Below, in pieces: positions 53,107-61,898 of a stretch of 64,000 nt of DNA. Both the position numbers and the translations under genes were made by a program. The stretch's first letter is position 1; every line of letters starts with the position of its first letter. Location of the stretch: positions 248,001 through 312,000 of the forward strand of contig NZ_LR593886.1 in the NCBI RefSeq assembly GCF_901538265.1, in the 5' to 3' direction. The DNA is from Gemmata massiliana (GTDB lineage: Bacteria; Planctomycetota; Planctomycetia; Gemmatales; Gemmataceae). A model generated the notes under the pieces. The model did no database searches. It had not been told where the DNA came from and saw nothing but the letters and a program-made list of their open reading frames with translations.

Positions 53107-53994
53107 TTACCAGTTGTCGGCGGCGTAAACGGCTTGTGCGGCAGCTTCTTCCGTGCCCAGCGGGGTGCATTCGAGGCCGACGTACCCGGTGTATTTGAGG
53201 GCTTTCAGTTCCTTCAGCACGCGCGGGTAGTGGATCTCGCCCGTACCCGGTTCGTTGCGCCCGGGGTGGTCGGCGAGTTGGATGTAGCCGACCATGTCCG
53301 CCGCGAACCCCTCCCGCAGGTGACCGCAGAGGTCGCCCTCGGTGATGTGCATGTGGTACAAGTCCCACAGAATCTTGACGTACTTCGAGTTAACTTCCTT
53401 GACGATCTTCAAAGTCGGTGCGGACCCGTACAGGCAGTGGCCCTTGTGATCGACGCGGATGTTCATCGGCTCCAGGATGAGCGTGATGCCGTGCTTTTGT
53501 GCGATCGGCGCGCCCTTCTTCAAACCCTCAATGACGTTCTCGTGCATCTTCTCTTGCGGCACGTCCTTGATGTCGTCGCCGGCCACCACGCACATCATCG
53601 AGCACTTCCACTTTTTCGCGACCTCGCACCCCTTCTCGATCTTCTCCACGAACTGGTTGTGGTTCTTGGGGTCGTTGAGACCGGGTTTGAAGCCCCACGC
53701 GGTGAACTGCACGATCTTGATCCCGAGCCGCTCGCACGTCTCGGCGACCGCGTTCTGATCCTTGTTCTCCCACGGCCACAGTTCGACCGCGTTGAAGCCC
53801 AGCGCGGCCGCGGCTTCGAGCCGCTTGAGGTAGTCTCGCTCCTTGCGCCACCACATCTCAATGTTGACGGCGAACTTCGTGTTCTTGGTCTGCCCCGGTT
53901 TGGCGACCTTCGGCTCGGGTTCGGCCCGGCCGGTTGACGGAACCAGCGCGGCCACCGCGCCGGCGGACAGGAACGTGCGGCGATCGGGTGTCAT
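53107..53994 (-). CDS. Hydroxypyruvate-isomerase-like TIM-barrel protein with Tat signal
   Basis: A 295-residue xylose-isomerase-like TIM barrel. The N-terminus DRRTFLSAGAVAALVPSTG has a twin-arginine signal. The barrel motifs are FNAVELWPWENKD, then ITLILEPMN, VKILWDLYHMHITEGDL and YTGYVGLECTPLG, with metal-site candidates Glu, Asp, His and Glu in the usual order. Family members isomerise hydroxypyruvate or epimerise sugars; the exact substrate is unknown. A Tat signal suggests folding in the cytoplasm before export, common for this family in planctomycetes. It is followed on the same strand by repeats and the 391-residue protein. Confidence 0.85.
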   Translation of the reverse strand: MTPDRRTFLSAGAVAALVPSTGRAEPEPKVAKPGQTKNTKFAVNIEMWWRKERDYLKRLEAAAALGFNAVELWPWENKDQNAVAETCERLGIKIVQFTAWGFKPGLNDPKNHNQFVEKIEKGCEVAKKWKCSMMCVVAGDDIKDVPQEKMHENVIEGLKKGAPIAQKHGITLILEPMNIRVDHKGHCLYGSAPTLKIVKEVNSKYVKILWDLYHMHITEGDLCGHLREGFAADMVGYIQLADHPGRNEPGTGEIHYPRVLKELKALKYTGYVGLECTPLGTEEAAAQAVYAADNW

Positions 53995-54028
53995 TTGGGA
54001 GAGGCTCCAAAGGGATAGTGCAGCGAGA

Positions 54029-54625
54029 TTAATTGCCCGGTTTGAACGCTGTCAGAACGCGCGAGGCGGTTCCGTCCGACCACTTGATACACCCGAGTCC
54101 GGGCGCGTACCAGTAGGACGTCTTCGCGGTCCCGTTGGGGTTATCGTTTCGATCGACGCGGATCGCTTTGAACTTGCCGGCCGGGACCTCGATCTCTTCC
54201 CAGCCGAGCGTTCGGGTCTCTTGCCCGTGTAAGTTGTCGGTCCAGGTGTTGTTGTCGACGTGGGGGAGTTTCAACCACCACACCGATTTGTCGAGGTCGC
54301 GGTCGGAGTACCGCACGACTTTCAGCCCCACGGCCGACGCGACCACGGTTTGGTCGTGCGTCCGCACCCCGCGTTCGTCCTCGTACTCCTGCGTCACGCT
54401 GATCCCGTCGTTCGTCTTCTCGACCTTCGTGACGACGCAGATGAGTTCCTTTCCCTGCCACAGGGACACCATGCGGTCCCCGACCCGCGTCGGGAAGCAC
54501 ACCGGCTCGTCCTTTGGCATCAGGTGTTTGGGGACCGGCGCGGGTAGCGCGGTGGGTGCAGTGAGTACGAACGCACACGTGAGCGCCGCGCACGGGACGA
54601 GGCGCGCGAGCCGTGGGTGAAACAC
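54029..54625 (-). CDS. Secreted protein of unknown function
   Basis: A 198-residue exported protein with signal peptide core CAALTCAFVLTAPTALPA and a mature start APVPKHLMP, a pattern I associate with planctomycete secreted proteins. The mature part is beta-rich: KELICVVTKVEK, GLKVVRYSDRDLDKSVW, GWEEIEVPAGKFKAIRV and SYWYAPGLGCIKW. The strand pattern VPAGKFKAIRV...YWYAPGLG resembles DUF3108-like beta barrels, so it may be an envelope protein. It lies between the SDR and isomerase genes on the minus strand. No catalytic motif is seen. Confidence 0.72.
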   Translation of the reverse strand: MFHPRLARLVPCAALTCAFVLTAPTALPAPVPKHLMPKDEPVCFPTRVGDRMVSLWQGKELICVVTKVEKTNDGISVTQEYEDERGVRTHDQTVVASAVGLKVVRYSDRDLDKSVWWLKLPHVDNNTWTDNLHGQETRTLGWEEIEVPAGKFKAIRVDRNDNPNGTAKTSYWYAPGLGCIKWSDGTASRVLTAFKPGN

Positions 54626-54655
54626 GGTAGCCTCCTTACTCGGGAGTACGAACCG

Positions 54656-55336
54656 TTACGAAACCGTCATCGGTCGGCCGTTGTCCTTGGCGCTCAAGTT
54701 CAGCAGGAACGGCGCAGCGCGCTTCGCCCACGCATCGGGTTTGGGGTAGCTGCTCGCGCCGCCCGCGAACGCCAGTCGGAGCATGTCCGTGTCGATGATC
54801 CCCGGGTTCAGTGGCACCGCGGCCATCCCGTTCGGGAGTTCCTGAGCGAGCGCGAGGGTTAATCCCTCCACCGCGTACTTCGTGGCACAGTACGGGGCCA
54901 CGTCCGGTGCGGTGCTGCGGCCCCACCCGCTCGAAAGGTTCACGATCACCCCGGCCTTCCGCGCCACCATTGCAGGGACGAACGCGCGGATCACGTGGAA
55001 AATGCCCTTCACGTTCACGTCAACGAGCGAATGAAACTCGTCCGCGGGCACTTTCCACAACGGGGCCGGGGTGTTCATGAGCGCCGCGTTGTTGATGAGA
55101 AGGTCCGGCGGGCTGAACTGCGAAAGTACCTCGTGAGCCCACGAACTTACCGCGTTCGCGTCGGTTACGTCCACTTGCTTGAAAGCGTGCGGCGTGGGGA
55201 ACTCGGTGCGCAGGGCGCGCACGTGCCCGTCACTGCGCCCGCACCCGATGACCGTGTGCCCGGCCGCTGCGAACGCCGAAACGAGCGCCCGGCCCAATCC
55301 CCGCGTCGCGCCTGTAATAACGATCGTTTTACTCAT
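54656..55336 (-). CDS. Short-chain dehydrogenase/reductase
   Basis: A 226-residue classical SDR. The NAD(P) motif is VITGATRGLGRALVSAF at residues 6-22. NNAAL is near 85, the catalytic Ser in VNLSSGWGRS and the Tyr-x3-Lys in YCATKYAVEGL. The substrate-binding loop contains PGIIDTDMLR. An Arg at ATRGLG suggests preference for NADP(H). These enzymes oxidise or reduce alcohols and carbonyls in the cytoplasm. It is in a minus-strand row with the secreted protein and isomerase genes; substrate is unknown. Confidence 0.9.
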   Translation of the reverse strand: MSKTIVITGATRGLGRALVSAFAAAGHTVIGCGRSDGHVRALRTEFPTPHAFKQVDVTDANAVSSWAHEVLSQFSPPDLLINNAALMNTPAPLWKVPADEFHSLVDVNVKGIFHVIRAFVPAMVARKAGVIVNLSSGWGRSTAPDVAPYCATKYAVEGLTLALAQELPNGMAAVPLNPGIIDTDMLRLAFAGGASSYPKPDAWAKRAAPFLLNLSAKDNGRPMTVS

Positions 55337-55405
55337 GAGATCCTCGCCCCGTCCTTCGCGAGAAGGGAAATACAGAGTGAAATGAACCGCGGGCGCTGGT
55401 GCGGG

Positions 55406-55897
55406 TTACGTTCTTACGGCTTCCCGAACACCTGCACCCAGTACGGTTCCCCCTTCTCGTTCTTCGCTACAGCAACTCCGATCTCGGTGTAGTCCTTCCT
55501 CAAAATGTTGTCGCGGTGCATTTCCGAGTCCATCCACCCTGCGACGACGTCCTTCGCGCTTTTTTTGGTTCCACGCGATGTTCTCGCCGATGGTGCCGGA
55601 CTTGTAGCCCGCGGCCTTGGTCCGGTCGGCGGGCGTTTTGTCGTCCAATACGTGTTCGAGTTTGTCCTGTTTGGCCATGTTTTGCGCGTGACCGCGGGCC
55701 GCTTCCATCAGTTGCGGGTTCGGTTTCAGCGGTTGCAGGTCGGCTTTTTTCCGCTCCGCGTTGGTCAGATCGACGACGGCTTGTTCGTCCGCGGTGAGTT
55801 TCAAATCTTCACGCGGGGCGTCATTCTTGTTGCAGGCGCGAGCGCCGGAAAAGAAACTCAGTGCGATCGCGAACAGTAAACAAGCGAGCCGGTTCAT
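55406..55897 (-). CDS. CAP/SCP-domain secreted protein, frameshifted in a poly-A run
   Basis: The N-terminus has a signal peptide (LLFAIALSFFSGARAC, possibly a lipoprotein) and a normal CAP-domain start: VVDLTNAERKKADLQPL, then AARGHAQNMAK and GENIAWNQK. Right after this, at the seven-A run on the minus strand (55560-55566 as T), the frame leaves the family. If one A is skipped, the family text resumes as SAKDVVAGWMDSEMHRDNIL, then EIGVAVAKNEKGEPYWVQVF, and ends at a TAA at 55414-55416. So this is either a pseudogene, a sequencing error or expression by slippage. As read, the product is 163 residues with an abnormal tail. CAP proteins bind or cleave envelope components. Confidence 0.75.
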   Translation of the reverse strand: MNRLACLLFAIALSFFSGARACNKNDAPREDLKLTADEQAVVDLTNAERKKADLQPLKPNPQLMEAARGHAQNMAKQDKLEHVLDDKTPADRTKAAGYKSGTIGENIAWNQKKREGRRRRVDGLGNAPRQHFEEGLHRDRSCCSEEREGGTVLGAGVREAVRT

Positions 55898-56212
55898 TTG
55901 GCTTGCTCCGCGCGATAGAATTCTGGAGGCCCATTGTGTCCGGTCGCCGCGTGCGACACAATGGGCTGGCTACGCGCTTCGCCCGGTCGCCACAATTTGT
56001 GCGAATTGACACCCGGGCGCGCAATAAGCTATAGTTGAGTCGTTCAATTCGTGATCGCGTCTTTGCGTGCGGGCCGGATGTCCGCTCTCGTGCGAGCAAG
56101 ATGCTGGTTTCCCGTCTGTGGGGAGCCGTTCAAATGAGCCGCCAATCCCTTCTGTCGGGGCGGCCGATAGGAATTCTTGCGGGCCGCGCCCGCGACCGTG
56201 GTACGAAACGAA
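55898..56212. other. Divergent intergenic region with a hairpin
   Basis: The 315-nt spacer lies between the CAP-domain gene and the divergent kinase gene. It holds a 12-bp inverted repeat (GCCCATTGTGTC/GACACAATGGGC, arms 55929-55940 and 55955-55966). No gene is supported, and promoters for both flanking genes must lie here. Confidence 0.55.
55929..55966. repeat. 12-bp inverted repeat upstream of the CAP gene
   Basis: Arms 55929-55940 and 55955-55966 are exact complements with a 14-nt loop, placed just upstream of the CAP start on the minus strand. It may be an operator or a dispersed palindrome. Confidence 0.5.
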
Positions 56213-59200
56213 ATGGGAACGCCGACCGATCCGACCGGCCGTCCGTCCTCGGCGAAAATCGCTGGGTCGGTACCGTCGTCGGGTGAGCCGGCACCGCCTC
56301 CTAAAAAAGAGGGGTCCACGGATTCGCACCGCCCGACCAGTTCCCTGTCCGAACTGATTCAGAGCAACGGATCGTCGCGGACCCGCACGAACGAGTCCGA
56401 TATCGCACAATTCCTTGCTCACCCGCAGGGCGGCGCGGCGAATTCCGATGACGCGCCCACGGTCATCACTCACAACGCGAAACAACCTCAACCCGTCCCC
56501 ACGGTTCCACTCACAGTCACGGGGGAACCGCCCTCGATCGCGGGCCGGCGCCTGGGGCACTTTGAACTCATTGAGGCCATCGGTTCCGGCGGTATGGCGG
56601 CCGTTTTGAAGGCCCGCGACCTCGAACTCGGGCGCATTGTCGCACTCAAAATTCTGCCGCCCGAGGCCGCACGCGACCCGGAAAGCGTCACGCGGTTCAA
56701 ACAAGAGGCCCGGTCTGCTGCGAAACTCGACCACGAGAACGTCGCTCGGGTCTACTTCTGCGGGGAAGACCAGGGGCTGAACTTCATCGCGTTCGAGTTC
56801 GTCGAGGGGGACAACCTGCGGGTCATCATCGACCGGCGCGGGCAACTGCCGCCCGGCGAGTGCGTGCGCTACATGATGCAGGTGGCCGCGGGACTGAACC
56901 ACGCGGGCGAGCGCGGCGTCGTTCACCGCGACATCAAACCGTCGAACATCCTCATCACCCCGGACGGGCGCGCGAAGATCGTCGATATGGGGCTCGCGCG
57001 GTACCTCGGCTCGGAACTGGTGAACGGCACCGTCACGCAGTCTGGGGTGACGCTCGGCACGTTCGACTACATTTCGCCGGAACAGGCCCTCGACCCGCGC
57101 CGCGCGGACGTGCGGAGCGACATCTACTCGCTCGGCTGCACCTTCTACCACGCGCTCACCGGGCGGCCGCCCGTTCCCGAAGGGACCGCGGCCCGGAAGC
57201 TCCGCGCGCACCAAGAGGACGACTTCCTCGACCCGCGCGAATTGAACCCGGCCATTTCCGACGAGCTGGCCGCGGTCCTCGCTCGGATGATGATGAAAAG
57301 CCCGGGCGCCCGCTACCAAACGCCGAACGAACTGATCTCGCACCTGAAGGGACTGGCAGAGCGCCTCCACGTTGCGGACCCACTCGCACACGATAGCGCG
57401 ACGAAAGCCGTTCCCGCCGAACTCCGGCTCCTGCCCCAAACCCCTCGCATTCGCCCGTGGTGGGTGCTGGCGGTTGTCGCGGTAGCCCTGGCGGTGGTCG
57501 CGTTCCTGGTCTCCACCGGCGACCCCGGTCCCGCACCCGGTATTCCCGGCCTCGCTAGCACCCAACCCAAAGACAAGGACCACAAAGATAAGAAGGGCGG
57601 CGATTCGGGTACGCAACCGACCCCGCCCGTGCCACTGCCGGCCGCGACCGGCCCGGTGCAAACGATCGAAGAGTTAGCGAAGCGACTCGAGGACCCGAAC
57701 ACGACAGAAGTAGAACTCGCGCCCCGTTCCTTTGATTTAAGCGCTTTGCCCCAGGGCATTTCGTTCCAAGGTTCTTCTCTGAAACTCGTGGGGGCGAGGA
57801 ACGGCACGACCCGGATTATCGTGACCCCTGGCTCGGCGTCCGCGCGGATCGCGGGTGCGGGAGCCGTTGCAATCAGCGACGTGTGGTTCGAGTTCCGCCA
57901 CGACGAGCACCTTTCCCTTGTTGCGTCTGGTGCTCCGACGGGACTGCAGGTCGACGATGTAACCAAGATCGAATTTACCGACTGTGCGTTTGTTCCGGAT
58001 AGTTCACAGGTGAGTCAGAACCACGAGACCCGGGCGGTGGTCGTTACACGGGCCACCACCACCACCGCCGTAACACGCTGCCTGTTTGCACCGGGTGTAG
58101 TCGGGTTGGAACTCCCCGCGGGCTCGCAGGCAACAATCACTGACAGCGGGTTCGCCCCGCACGCGACTGCGGCCGTACAGGTCACCAAAGCCGGTGGGAG
58201 CGAACCCGCGGTCCGGTCCGTAATTTCGATCAAGCGATCGTCGTTCATGCTCAATCCCGGCGGGACCGCTATTGAAGTAGAAGCGGCGACGGTCGTGCCG
58301 GCCGATGCGCCGGGCGTGTCGGTCGCGGCCTCGGACAGCCTGTTCGCGCTGGTCGGTGGGAAGGAGCTCCGCCCCCCGTTCGGGACACTGGACCTCGTCA
58401 AATACGGAACCGTGACCCGCGTTCGCGGCGAGAGACTGGGCTTGGAGAAACTCAAAGATGTGCGGTTCTCGGTTGAGCCCGGCCGCGCGAACGCCTTCTA
58501 CCGTGTGCATCCGATCGGGACACTGAAAAGCTCGTTCTCTTTCGAGGAGTGCAAGGGGCTACCCGATTTCTCTACCGCGGAGAAGAGCCGCAGCGAATTG
58601 GCGCAGTCGCCCTGGTCGGACCAGAGCCCGATTACAACGGTCGTCTCGAACACTCCGCACAAAGCGTTTCGGCTCCACGTAGAGACTGATCGCGCGCTGT
58701 TCATGGAAAACAAGGGGGAGACGACGGAACCGTTCGGCGCCGTGTTCCACGTCAAAGACGGCAAGAACGGGCCGCTGGCGGGCGCGCGCCGGCTGGCGTA
58801 CTCCGACATCACCTTCTGGCCGCCGCCCCGACCGATCGCACCTTCCAAGTTGGCGGAAAAGATCTGGTACCCCTCCGCGGAAGCGGGCACGAAACTCGCG
58901 CCGGGCGAGTTCACCAGTCTCCGAACGCTCCTCCGGGAAGTGCGCCCGGGGGACACGATCCTGATCCGACACAACGGTGTACTACAGGTCGACGGCGAGG
59001 AACTGAAGGCCGCGACCAAGCCGAGCGAAGGCGAGCTCCGCGTCACGTTCAAGCCGTATCCGGGGTGCGAGTTCTTCCTGCGGAGCCAGGGGGACGAGGA
59101 AGTCGATCAGAGCCTGTTCAAATTGAAGTCCGGTGAGGTGACGTTCGACGGGATTCATTTCGCCCTGAAACCGAGCCGTCTGAAAAACGAGGTGACGGCC

Positions 59201-60073
59201 GCGGTCGCGGTGTTCGGGGGGCGCAGTTGCACGTTCAAGAACTGCACGTTCACGCTCTCCGAAAAGGACGACGCACAGGTCGCGGCCGTGTACCTGCCGA
59301 ACCTCAAGCCGGTGATGGAAATGGACCCGGGCGCCCGTCCGGTGCCCCGAGTGGTGTTCGATCACTGCGTGATCCGCGGGCGCGGGCGCGGGGTGTGGGT
59401 CGAAGTGACCCGCCCGCTGAACCTGGAAATGACCGACACGCTCACCGCGCTCGACGGCCCGGTGCTGTTGTCCGAAGCGGGCGGCAAACCGGTCGCGACC
59501 AGCGCGAGCGCGGCGCGGTTCGTTCGCGTCACGGCTCTGGTGGCCGGGCCGATCGTGGAGATGCGCGGCGCAAAGGCCGCTGACACGATGCGCACCGCGG
59601 GCCTCACGAGACTGGACGTGGAAGCCGACGAGTGCCTGTTCGTCGCGGTGCCGCTCGCCGGGCGCGCGCTCGTGGAACTCGACGGGGTCGAGCCGATCGA
59701 TTGGAACTCTGTTCTGCGCTGGCAGGTGAAGAAGCCCAACCTCTATGCGAACTTCGAGGCGACGGCCGCGGTCGCGCAGATCCGCCCGCCCCACGGCGAG
59801 GGCACCGCGAAGGAATGGAGCTGGGACGACTGGATCGGCAACGTGGGCGAGCCGACTTCCGTGGCCGGTAAGCGCCTCGGGAAAGTGACGTTCGCGGCCC
59901 CCCCGACCGTAAAGGAACTCGCGGCCGTCAAACCGGCGGACGTCGCAGTGAAGGACGCCGACTTCCCCGCTACGCTCGACTCGAAACTGATCGGCTCGAA
60001 GCTGGTCGAGGCGGGCGCCGACCCGAAAGAACTGCCGACCGCGCCCGACGAAATGAAGCCGGACCTCGAGTGA
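56213..60073 (+). CDS. Ser/Thr protein kinase with TM helix and large beta-helix-like extracytoplasmic region
   Basis: A 1286-residue PknB-type kinase. Residues 1-110 are disordered. The kinase domain (about 112-370) has IGSGGMAAVLKARDLELG, the lysine in IVALKIL, VVHRDIKPSNILI, VDMGLARY (DMG in place of DFG) and GTFDYISPEQALDPR. A membrane helix lies at about 413-432 (WWVLAVVAVALAVVAFLVST). The following about 800 residues are rich in beta strands with recurrent units such as VKFTDCAFVPDSS and CTFKNCTFTLSEKDDAQV, resembling right-handed parallel beta-helix sheets used for polysaccharide binding. A surface-carbohydrate sensor is plausible but inferred. ATG 56213 was chosen; a TTG 12 codons upstream is less likely. 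Confidence 0.88.
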   Translation: MGTPTDPTGRPSSAKIAGSVPSSGEPAPPPKKEGSTDSHRPTSSLSELIQSNGSSRTRTNESDIAQFLAHPQGGAANSDDAPTVITHNAKQPQPVPTVPLTVTGEPPSIAGRRLGHFELIEAIGSGGMAAVLKARDLELGRIVALKILPPEAARDPESVTRFKQEARSAAKLDHENVARVYFCGEDQGLNFIAFEFVEGDNLRVIIDRRGQLPPGECVRYMMQVAAGLNHAGERGVVHRDIKPSNILITPDGRAKIVDMGLARYLGSELVNGTVTQSGVTLGTFDYISPEQALDPRRADVRSDIYSLGCTFYHALTGRPPVPEGTAARKLRAHQEDDFLDPRELNPAISDELAAVLARMMMKSPGARYQTPNELISHLKGLAERLHVADPLAHDSATKAVPAELRLLPQTPRIRPWWVLAVVAVALAVVAFLVSTGDPGPAPGIPGLASTQPKDKDHKDKKGGDSGTQPTPPVPLPAATGPVQTIEELAKRLEDPNTTEVELAPRSFDLSALPQGISFQGSSLKLVGARNGTTRIIVTPGSASARIAGAGAVAISDVWFEFRHDEHLSLVASGAPTGLQVDDVTKIEFTDCAFVPDSSQVSQNHETRAVVVTRATTTTAVTRCLFAPGVVGLELPAGSQATITDSGFAPHATAAVQVTKAGGSEPAVRSVISIKRSSFMLNPGGTAIEVEAATVVPADAPGVSVAASDSLFALVGGKELRPPFGTLDLVKYGTVTRVRGERLGLEKLKDVRFSVEPGRANAFYRVHPIGTLKSSFSFEECKGLPDFSTAEKSRSELAQSPWSDQSPITTVVSNTPHKAFRLHVETDRALFMENKGETTEPFGAVFHVKDGKNGPLAGARRLAYSDITFWPPPRPIAPSKLAEKIWYPSAEAGTKLAPGEFTSLRTLLREVRPGDTILIRHNGVLQVDGEELKAATKPSEGELRVTFKPYPGCEFFLRSQGDEEVDQSLFKLKSGEVTFDGIHFALKPSRLKNEVTAAVAVFGGRSCTFKNCTFTLSEKDDAQVAAVYLPNLKPVMEMDPGARPVPRVVFDHCVIRGRGRGVWVEVTRPLNLEMTDTLTALDGPVLLSEAGGKPVATSASAARFVRVTALVAGPIVEMRGAKAADTMRTAGLTRLDVEADECLFVAVPLAGRALVELDGVEPIDWNSVLRWQVKKPNLYANFEATAAVAQIRPPHGEGTAKEWSWDDWIGNVGEPTSVAGKRLGKVTFAAPPTVKELAAVKPADVAVKDADFPATLDSKLIGSKLVEAGADPKELPTAPDEMKPDLE

Positions 60074-60081
60074 CGGTGAGT

Positions 60082-60148
60082 ACGGAAGTGCGTGCGGCCC
60101 GGGACCGGTGGGTTCAACCCACCGGTCCCGGGCCGCACGCACTTCCGT
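60082..60148. terminator. Very strong 33-bp hairpin
   Basis: Arms of 33 nt are perfect complements around a single-base centre (left arm starts ACGGAAGTGCGTGCGGCCCG). It lies between the stops of the convergent kinase and Lys-rich mini-protein genes and should stop transcription from both sides. Confidence 0.85.
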
Positions 60149-60155
60149 TTGGGGA

Positions 60156-60329
60156 CTACTTCTTCTTGGCGGCCGGCTTCTTGGCGGGCGCGGCTTTGGC
60201 GCCCGGCTTCTTGGCGGGCGCGGCTTTGGCGCCCGGCTTCTTGGTGCTCGACTTCTTCGTACCGAAAATCGCGTCGTACCCTTCACCGAACTTGCTGTCT
60301 TCCGACATACCCATCCGAACGATGCTCAT
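60156..60329 (-). CDS. Lys/Ala/Pro-rich histone-tail-like mini-protein
   Basis: A 57-residue basic protein. The N-terminal part MSIVRMGMSEDSKFGEGYDA is followed by a tail of repeated GAKAAPAKKP units ending AKKK. The tail is encoded by two exact 30-bp tandem repeats (60181-60210 and 60211-60240) and a partial third. The tail resembles histone H1-like C-termini and may bind nucleic acid; that is inference. The ATG at 60329 fits the composition, while an open frame upstream is not typical. It lies between a strong hairpin and the DinB remnant. Confidence 0.65.
   Translation of the reverse strand: MSIVRMGMSEDSKFGEGYDAIFGTKKSSTKKPGAKAAPAKKPGAKAAPAKKPAAKKK
60181..60240. repeat. Two exact 30-bp tandem repeats in the mini-protein gene
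   Basis: The unit TTGGCGGGCGCGGCTTTGGC followed by GCCCGGCTTC occurs twice in direct succession and encodes GAKAAPAKKP on the minus strand. Copy number may vary between strains. Confidence 0.9.
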
Positions 60330-60399
60330 GGCAGCCCCTGGTGTGTACCGGTCGGGGTGATGTCTGTCGCGGGCCTCCGGGGGCGGGCACCTTTGCCAG

Positions 60400-60430
60400 G
60401 CGCCTCGGCCCCACAAAGGGCCGGCTACAG
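60400..60430. repeat. Diverged unit of the CTGTAGCCGGCC repeat family
   Basis: On the minus strand this reads CTGTAGCCGGCCCTTTGTGG then GGCCGAGGCG, related to the arms at 1271-1344 (CTGTAGCCGGCCTCTGTGAG). It directly follows the DinB remnant on the minus strand and supplies its stop codon. Confidence 0.5.
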
Positions 60431-60492
60431 GAGGTCACGAATCAGCCCGACGTGGTACGAGTAATGGTGGTCGTTGTGAACTAGTGTAAGTC
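60427..60492 (-). pseudogene. DinB-family gene remnant (C-terminal fragment)
   Basis: The minus strand encodes LVHNDHHYSYHVGLIRDLL, which resembles the C-terminal helix of DinB-like four-helix metalloproteins with their conserved histidines. An in-frame stop lies directly upstream (60493-60495), and nothing in the surrounding DNA continues the family. It ends at a TAG inside a dispersed repeat unit. It is probably a relic left by deletion. Confidence 0.4.
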
Positions 60493-60542
60493 ACACTCGG
60501 CGCGTTGTCACGGGTGCCTATACCTTTGAGCGTGGTTCGCGC

Positions 60543-61694
60543 TCATTTTCCGCAGGCGAATCGGAACAGGATCTCGGCCGCGGGCTCCAACTGCGCGAGG
60601 TCGATCCACTCGTCCTTGGTGTGTGCCTGCGCGATGTCGCCCGGGCCGAACACGATCACCGGCACGCCTGCGGCGGCAACGGTCGCGGCGTCTGTGCCGA
60701 ACGGAACCGGGTGAACCGTGTGGCTCCCGGTCACGGAATCGATGGTTGCACCGAAGCGCTTCACGAGGTCTACCGAGAGTGCCGGGCTGAGCGGAAGGCA
60801 CCCGGCCGAACTGCGTGTGAGTGTGAACGGGAAGTCCACTCCGGGTAGCGCCTTCAAGACGGCTTCGAGTTCCGCGGTCGCGCTCTCGTAGGTCTCGCCG
60901 GGCAGCAAGCGCCGGTCCAGGTCCGCGCGACAGAAGTCCGGCACGGTGTTTGGCGACACGCCACCGGTCACGCGGCCCACGGATATTGTGCGCGGCCCCA
61001 GGATCGGGTCCGGGGGCGCGCTTTGTAACGTGCGCGCGTATTCTTCAATGCCCTGTAGGAGCCGGGCCATGCGGTACACCGCGTTGATGCCCTGCTCGGG
61101 CCGCGACGAGTGGCACGCGCGCCCGGTCGTTTCGAGTATCCACCGCGCGACGCCCTTGTGGGCGTTCACGATGTTCAGCAGCGTCGGTTCGGCAACGATG
61201 GCACAATCCGCGCGGAATCCGGACGCCATCAACTCCTGAATCCCCGCGCCCCCGTGCTCTTCGTCCACGGTGAACGCGAGCGTCACTTTCGCGGAGTTGG
61301 CCGGCTTTTCCCGGATGAGCCGCGCGAACGCGGCGAGCATGACCGCCCCGCCGCCCTTCACGTCACACGACCCGCGCCCGTACAGCTTCCCGCCCTCCAC
61401 CTTCGCACCGAACGGTTCGACGATCATCCCATCGACGGGCACCGTATCCTGGTGCGCTTCAAACAGGACGTGGCCCGGCGCCGGTCCGGGCGGCATGTAC
61501 GTGGCGACGAGGTTCTCGCGCCCGTCGGCGACGCGCTGGCGGTAGAATTCGCACCCAAGTTCGCGGATCTGCGATTCCAGGAAATCGGTCACGCGCGACT
61601 CGTGCACGAGTGCCGGATCGAGGTCCGTGCGCCCCATCGGGTTGATGGACGGGAGCCGCACGAGTTCGGCAAGCAGTTGTGGCAGTGGGAGCAT
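60543..61694 (-). CDS. M20-family deacylase (acetylornithine deacetylase/succinyl-diaminopimelate desuccinylase type)
   Basis: A 383-residue zinc amidohydrolase. Metal ligands are in FEAHQDTVPVD, GRGSCDVKGGGAVML, the Glu pair of DEEHGGAG and AEPT, and the C-terminal His in GPGDIAQAHTKDEWI. The dimerisation domain sits around ARWILETTGRACHSSRPEQG. ArgE- and DapE-type enzymes hydrolyse N-acyl amino acids in the cytoplasm; no arg or dap genes are nearby, so the substrate is open. The ATG at 61694 gives the family-typical start; the frame upstream is AT- and Arg-biased shadow. It is divergent from sucC across about 200 nt. Confidence 0.9.
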   Translation of the reverse strand: MLPLPQLLAELVRLPSINPMGRTDLDPALVHESRVTDFLESQIRELGCEFYRQRVADGRENLVATYMPPGPAPGHVLFEAHQDTVPVDGMIVEPFGAKVEGGKLYGRGSCDVKGGGAVMLAAFARLIREKPANSAKVTLAFTVDEEHGGAGIQELMASGFRADCAIVAEPTLLNIVNAHKGVARWILETTGRACHSSRPEQGINAVYRMARLLQGIEEYARTLQSAPPDPILGPRTISVGRVTGGVSPNTVPDFCRADLDRRLLPGETYESATAELEAVLKALPGVDFPFTLTRSSAGCLPLSPALSVDLVKRFGATIDSVTGSHTVHPVPFGTDAATVAAAGVPVIVFGPGDIAQAHTKDEWIDLAQLEPAAEILFRFACGK

Positions 61695-61898
61695 GAGGTC
61701 TGGTGTACCTTGGGGCCGGCTTTCGCAAAGGGCGACCACGTGGGAGAAGCGGAGCAGCCCGGCGCGCTGTACGAGAAAACGACCCGCGGGCGCCCGTGCG
61801 CCAACGCGGGTTGGTAGCATTATCCTCGTCCCTCTTTCAGCGATCAACAACTACCGCTATAACGGCACAACTCCCTCGTTCACAGCCGGAGCCGCACG

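Noticed and set aside
58982-60286. 434-codon minus-strand frame
   Set aside because: Antisense to the kinase-beta-helix gene; it crosses the strong terminator hairpin.
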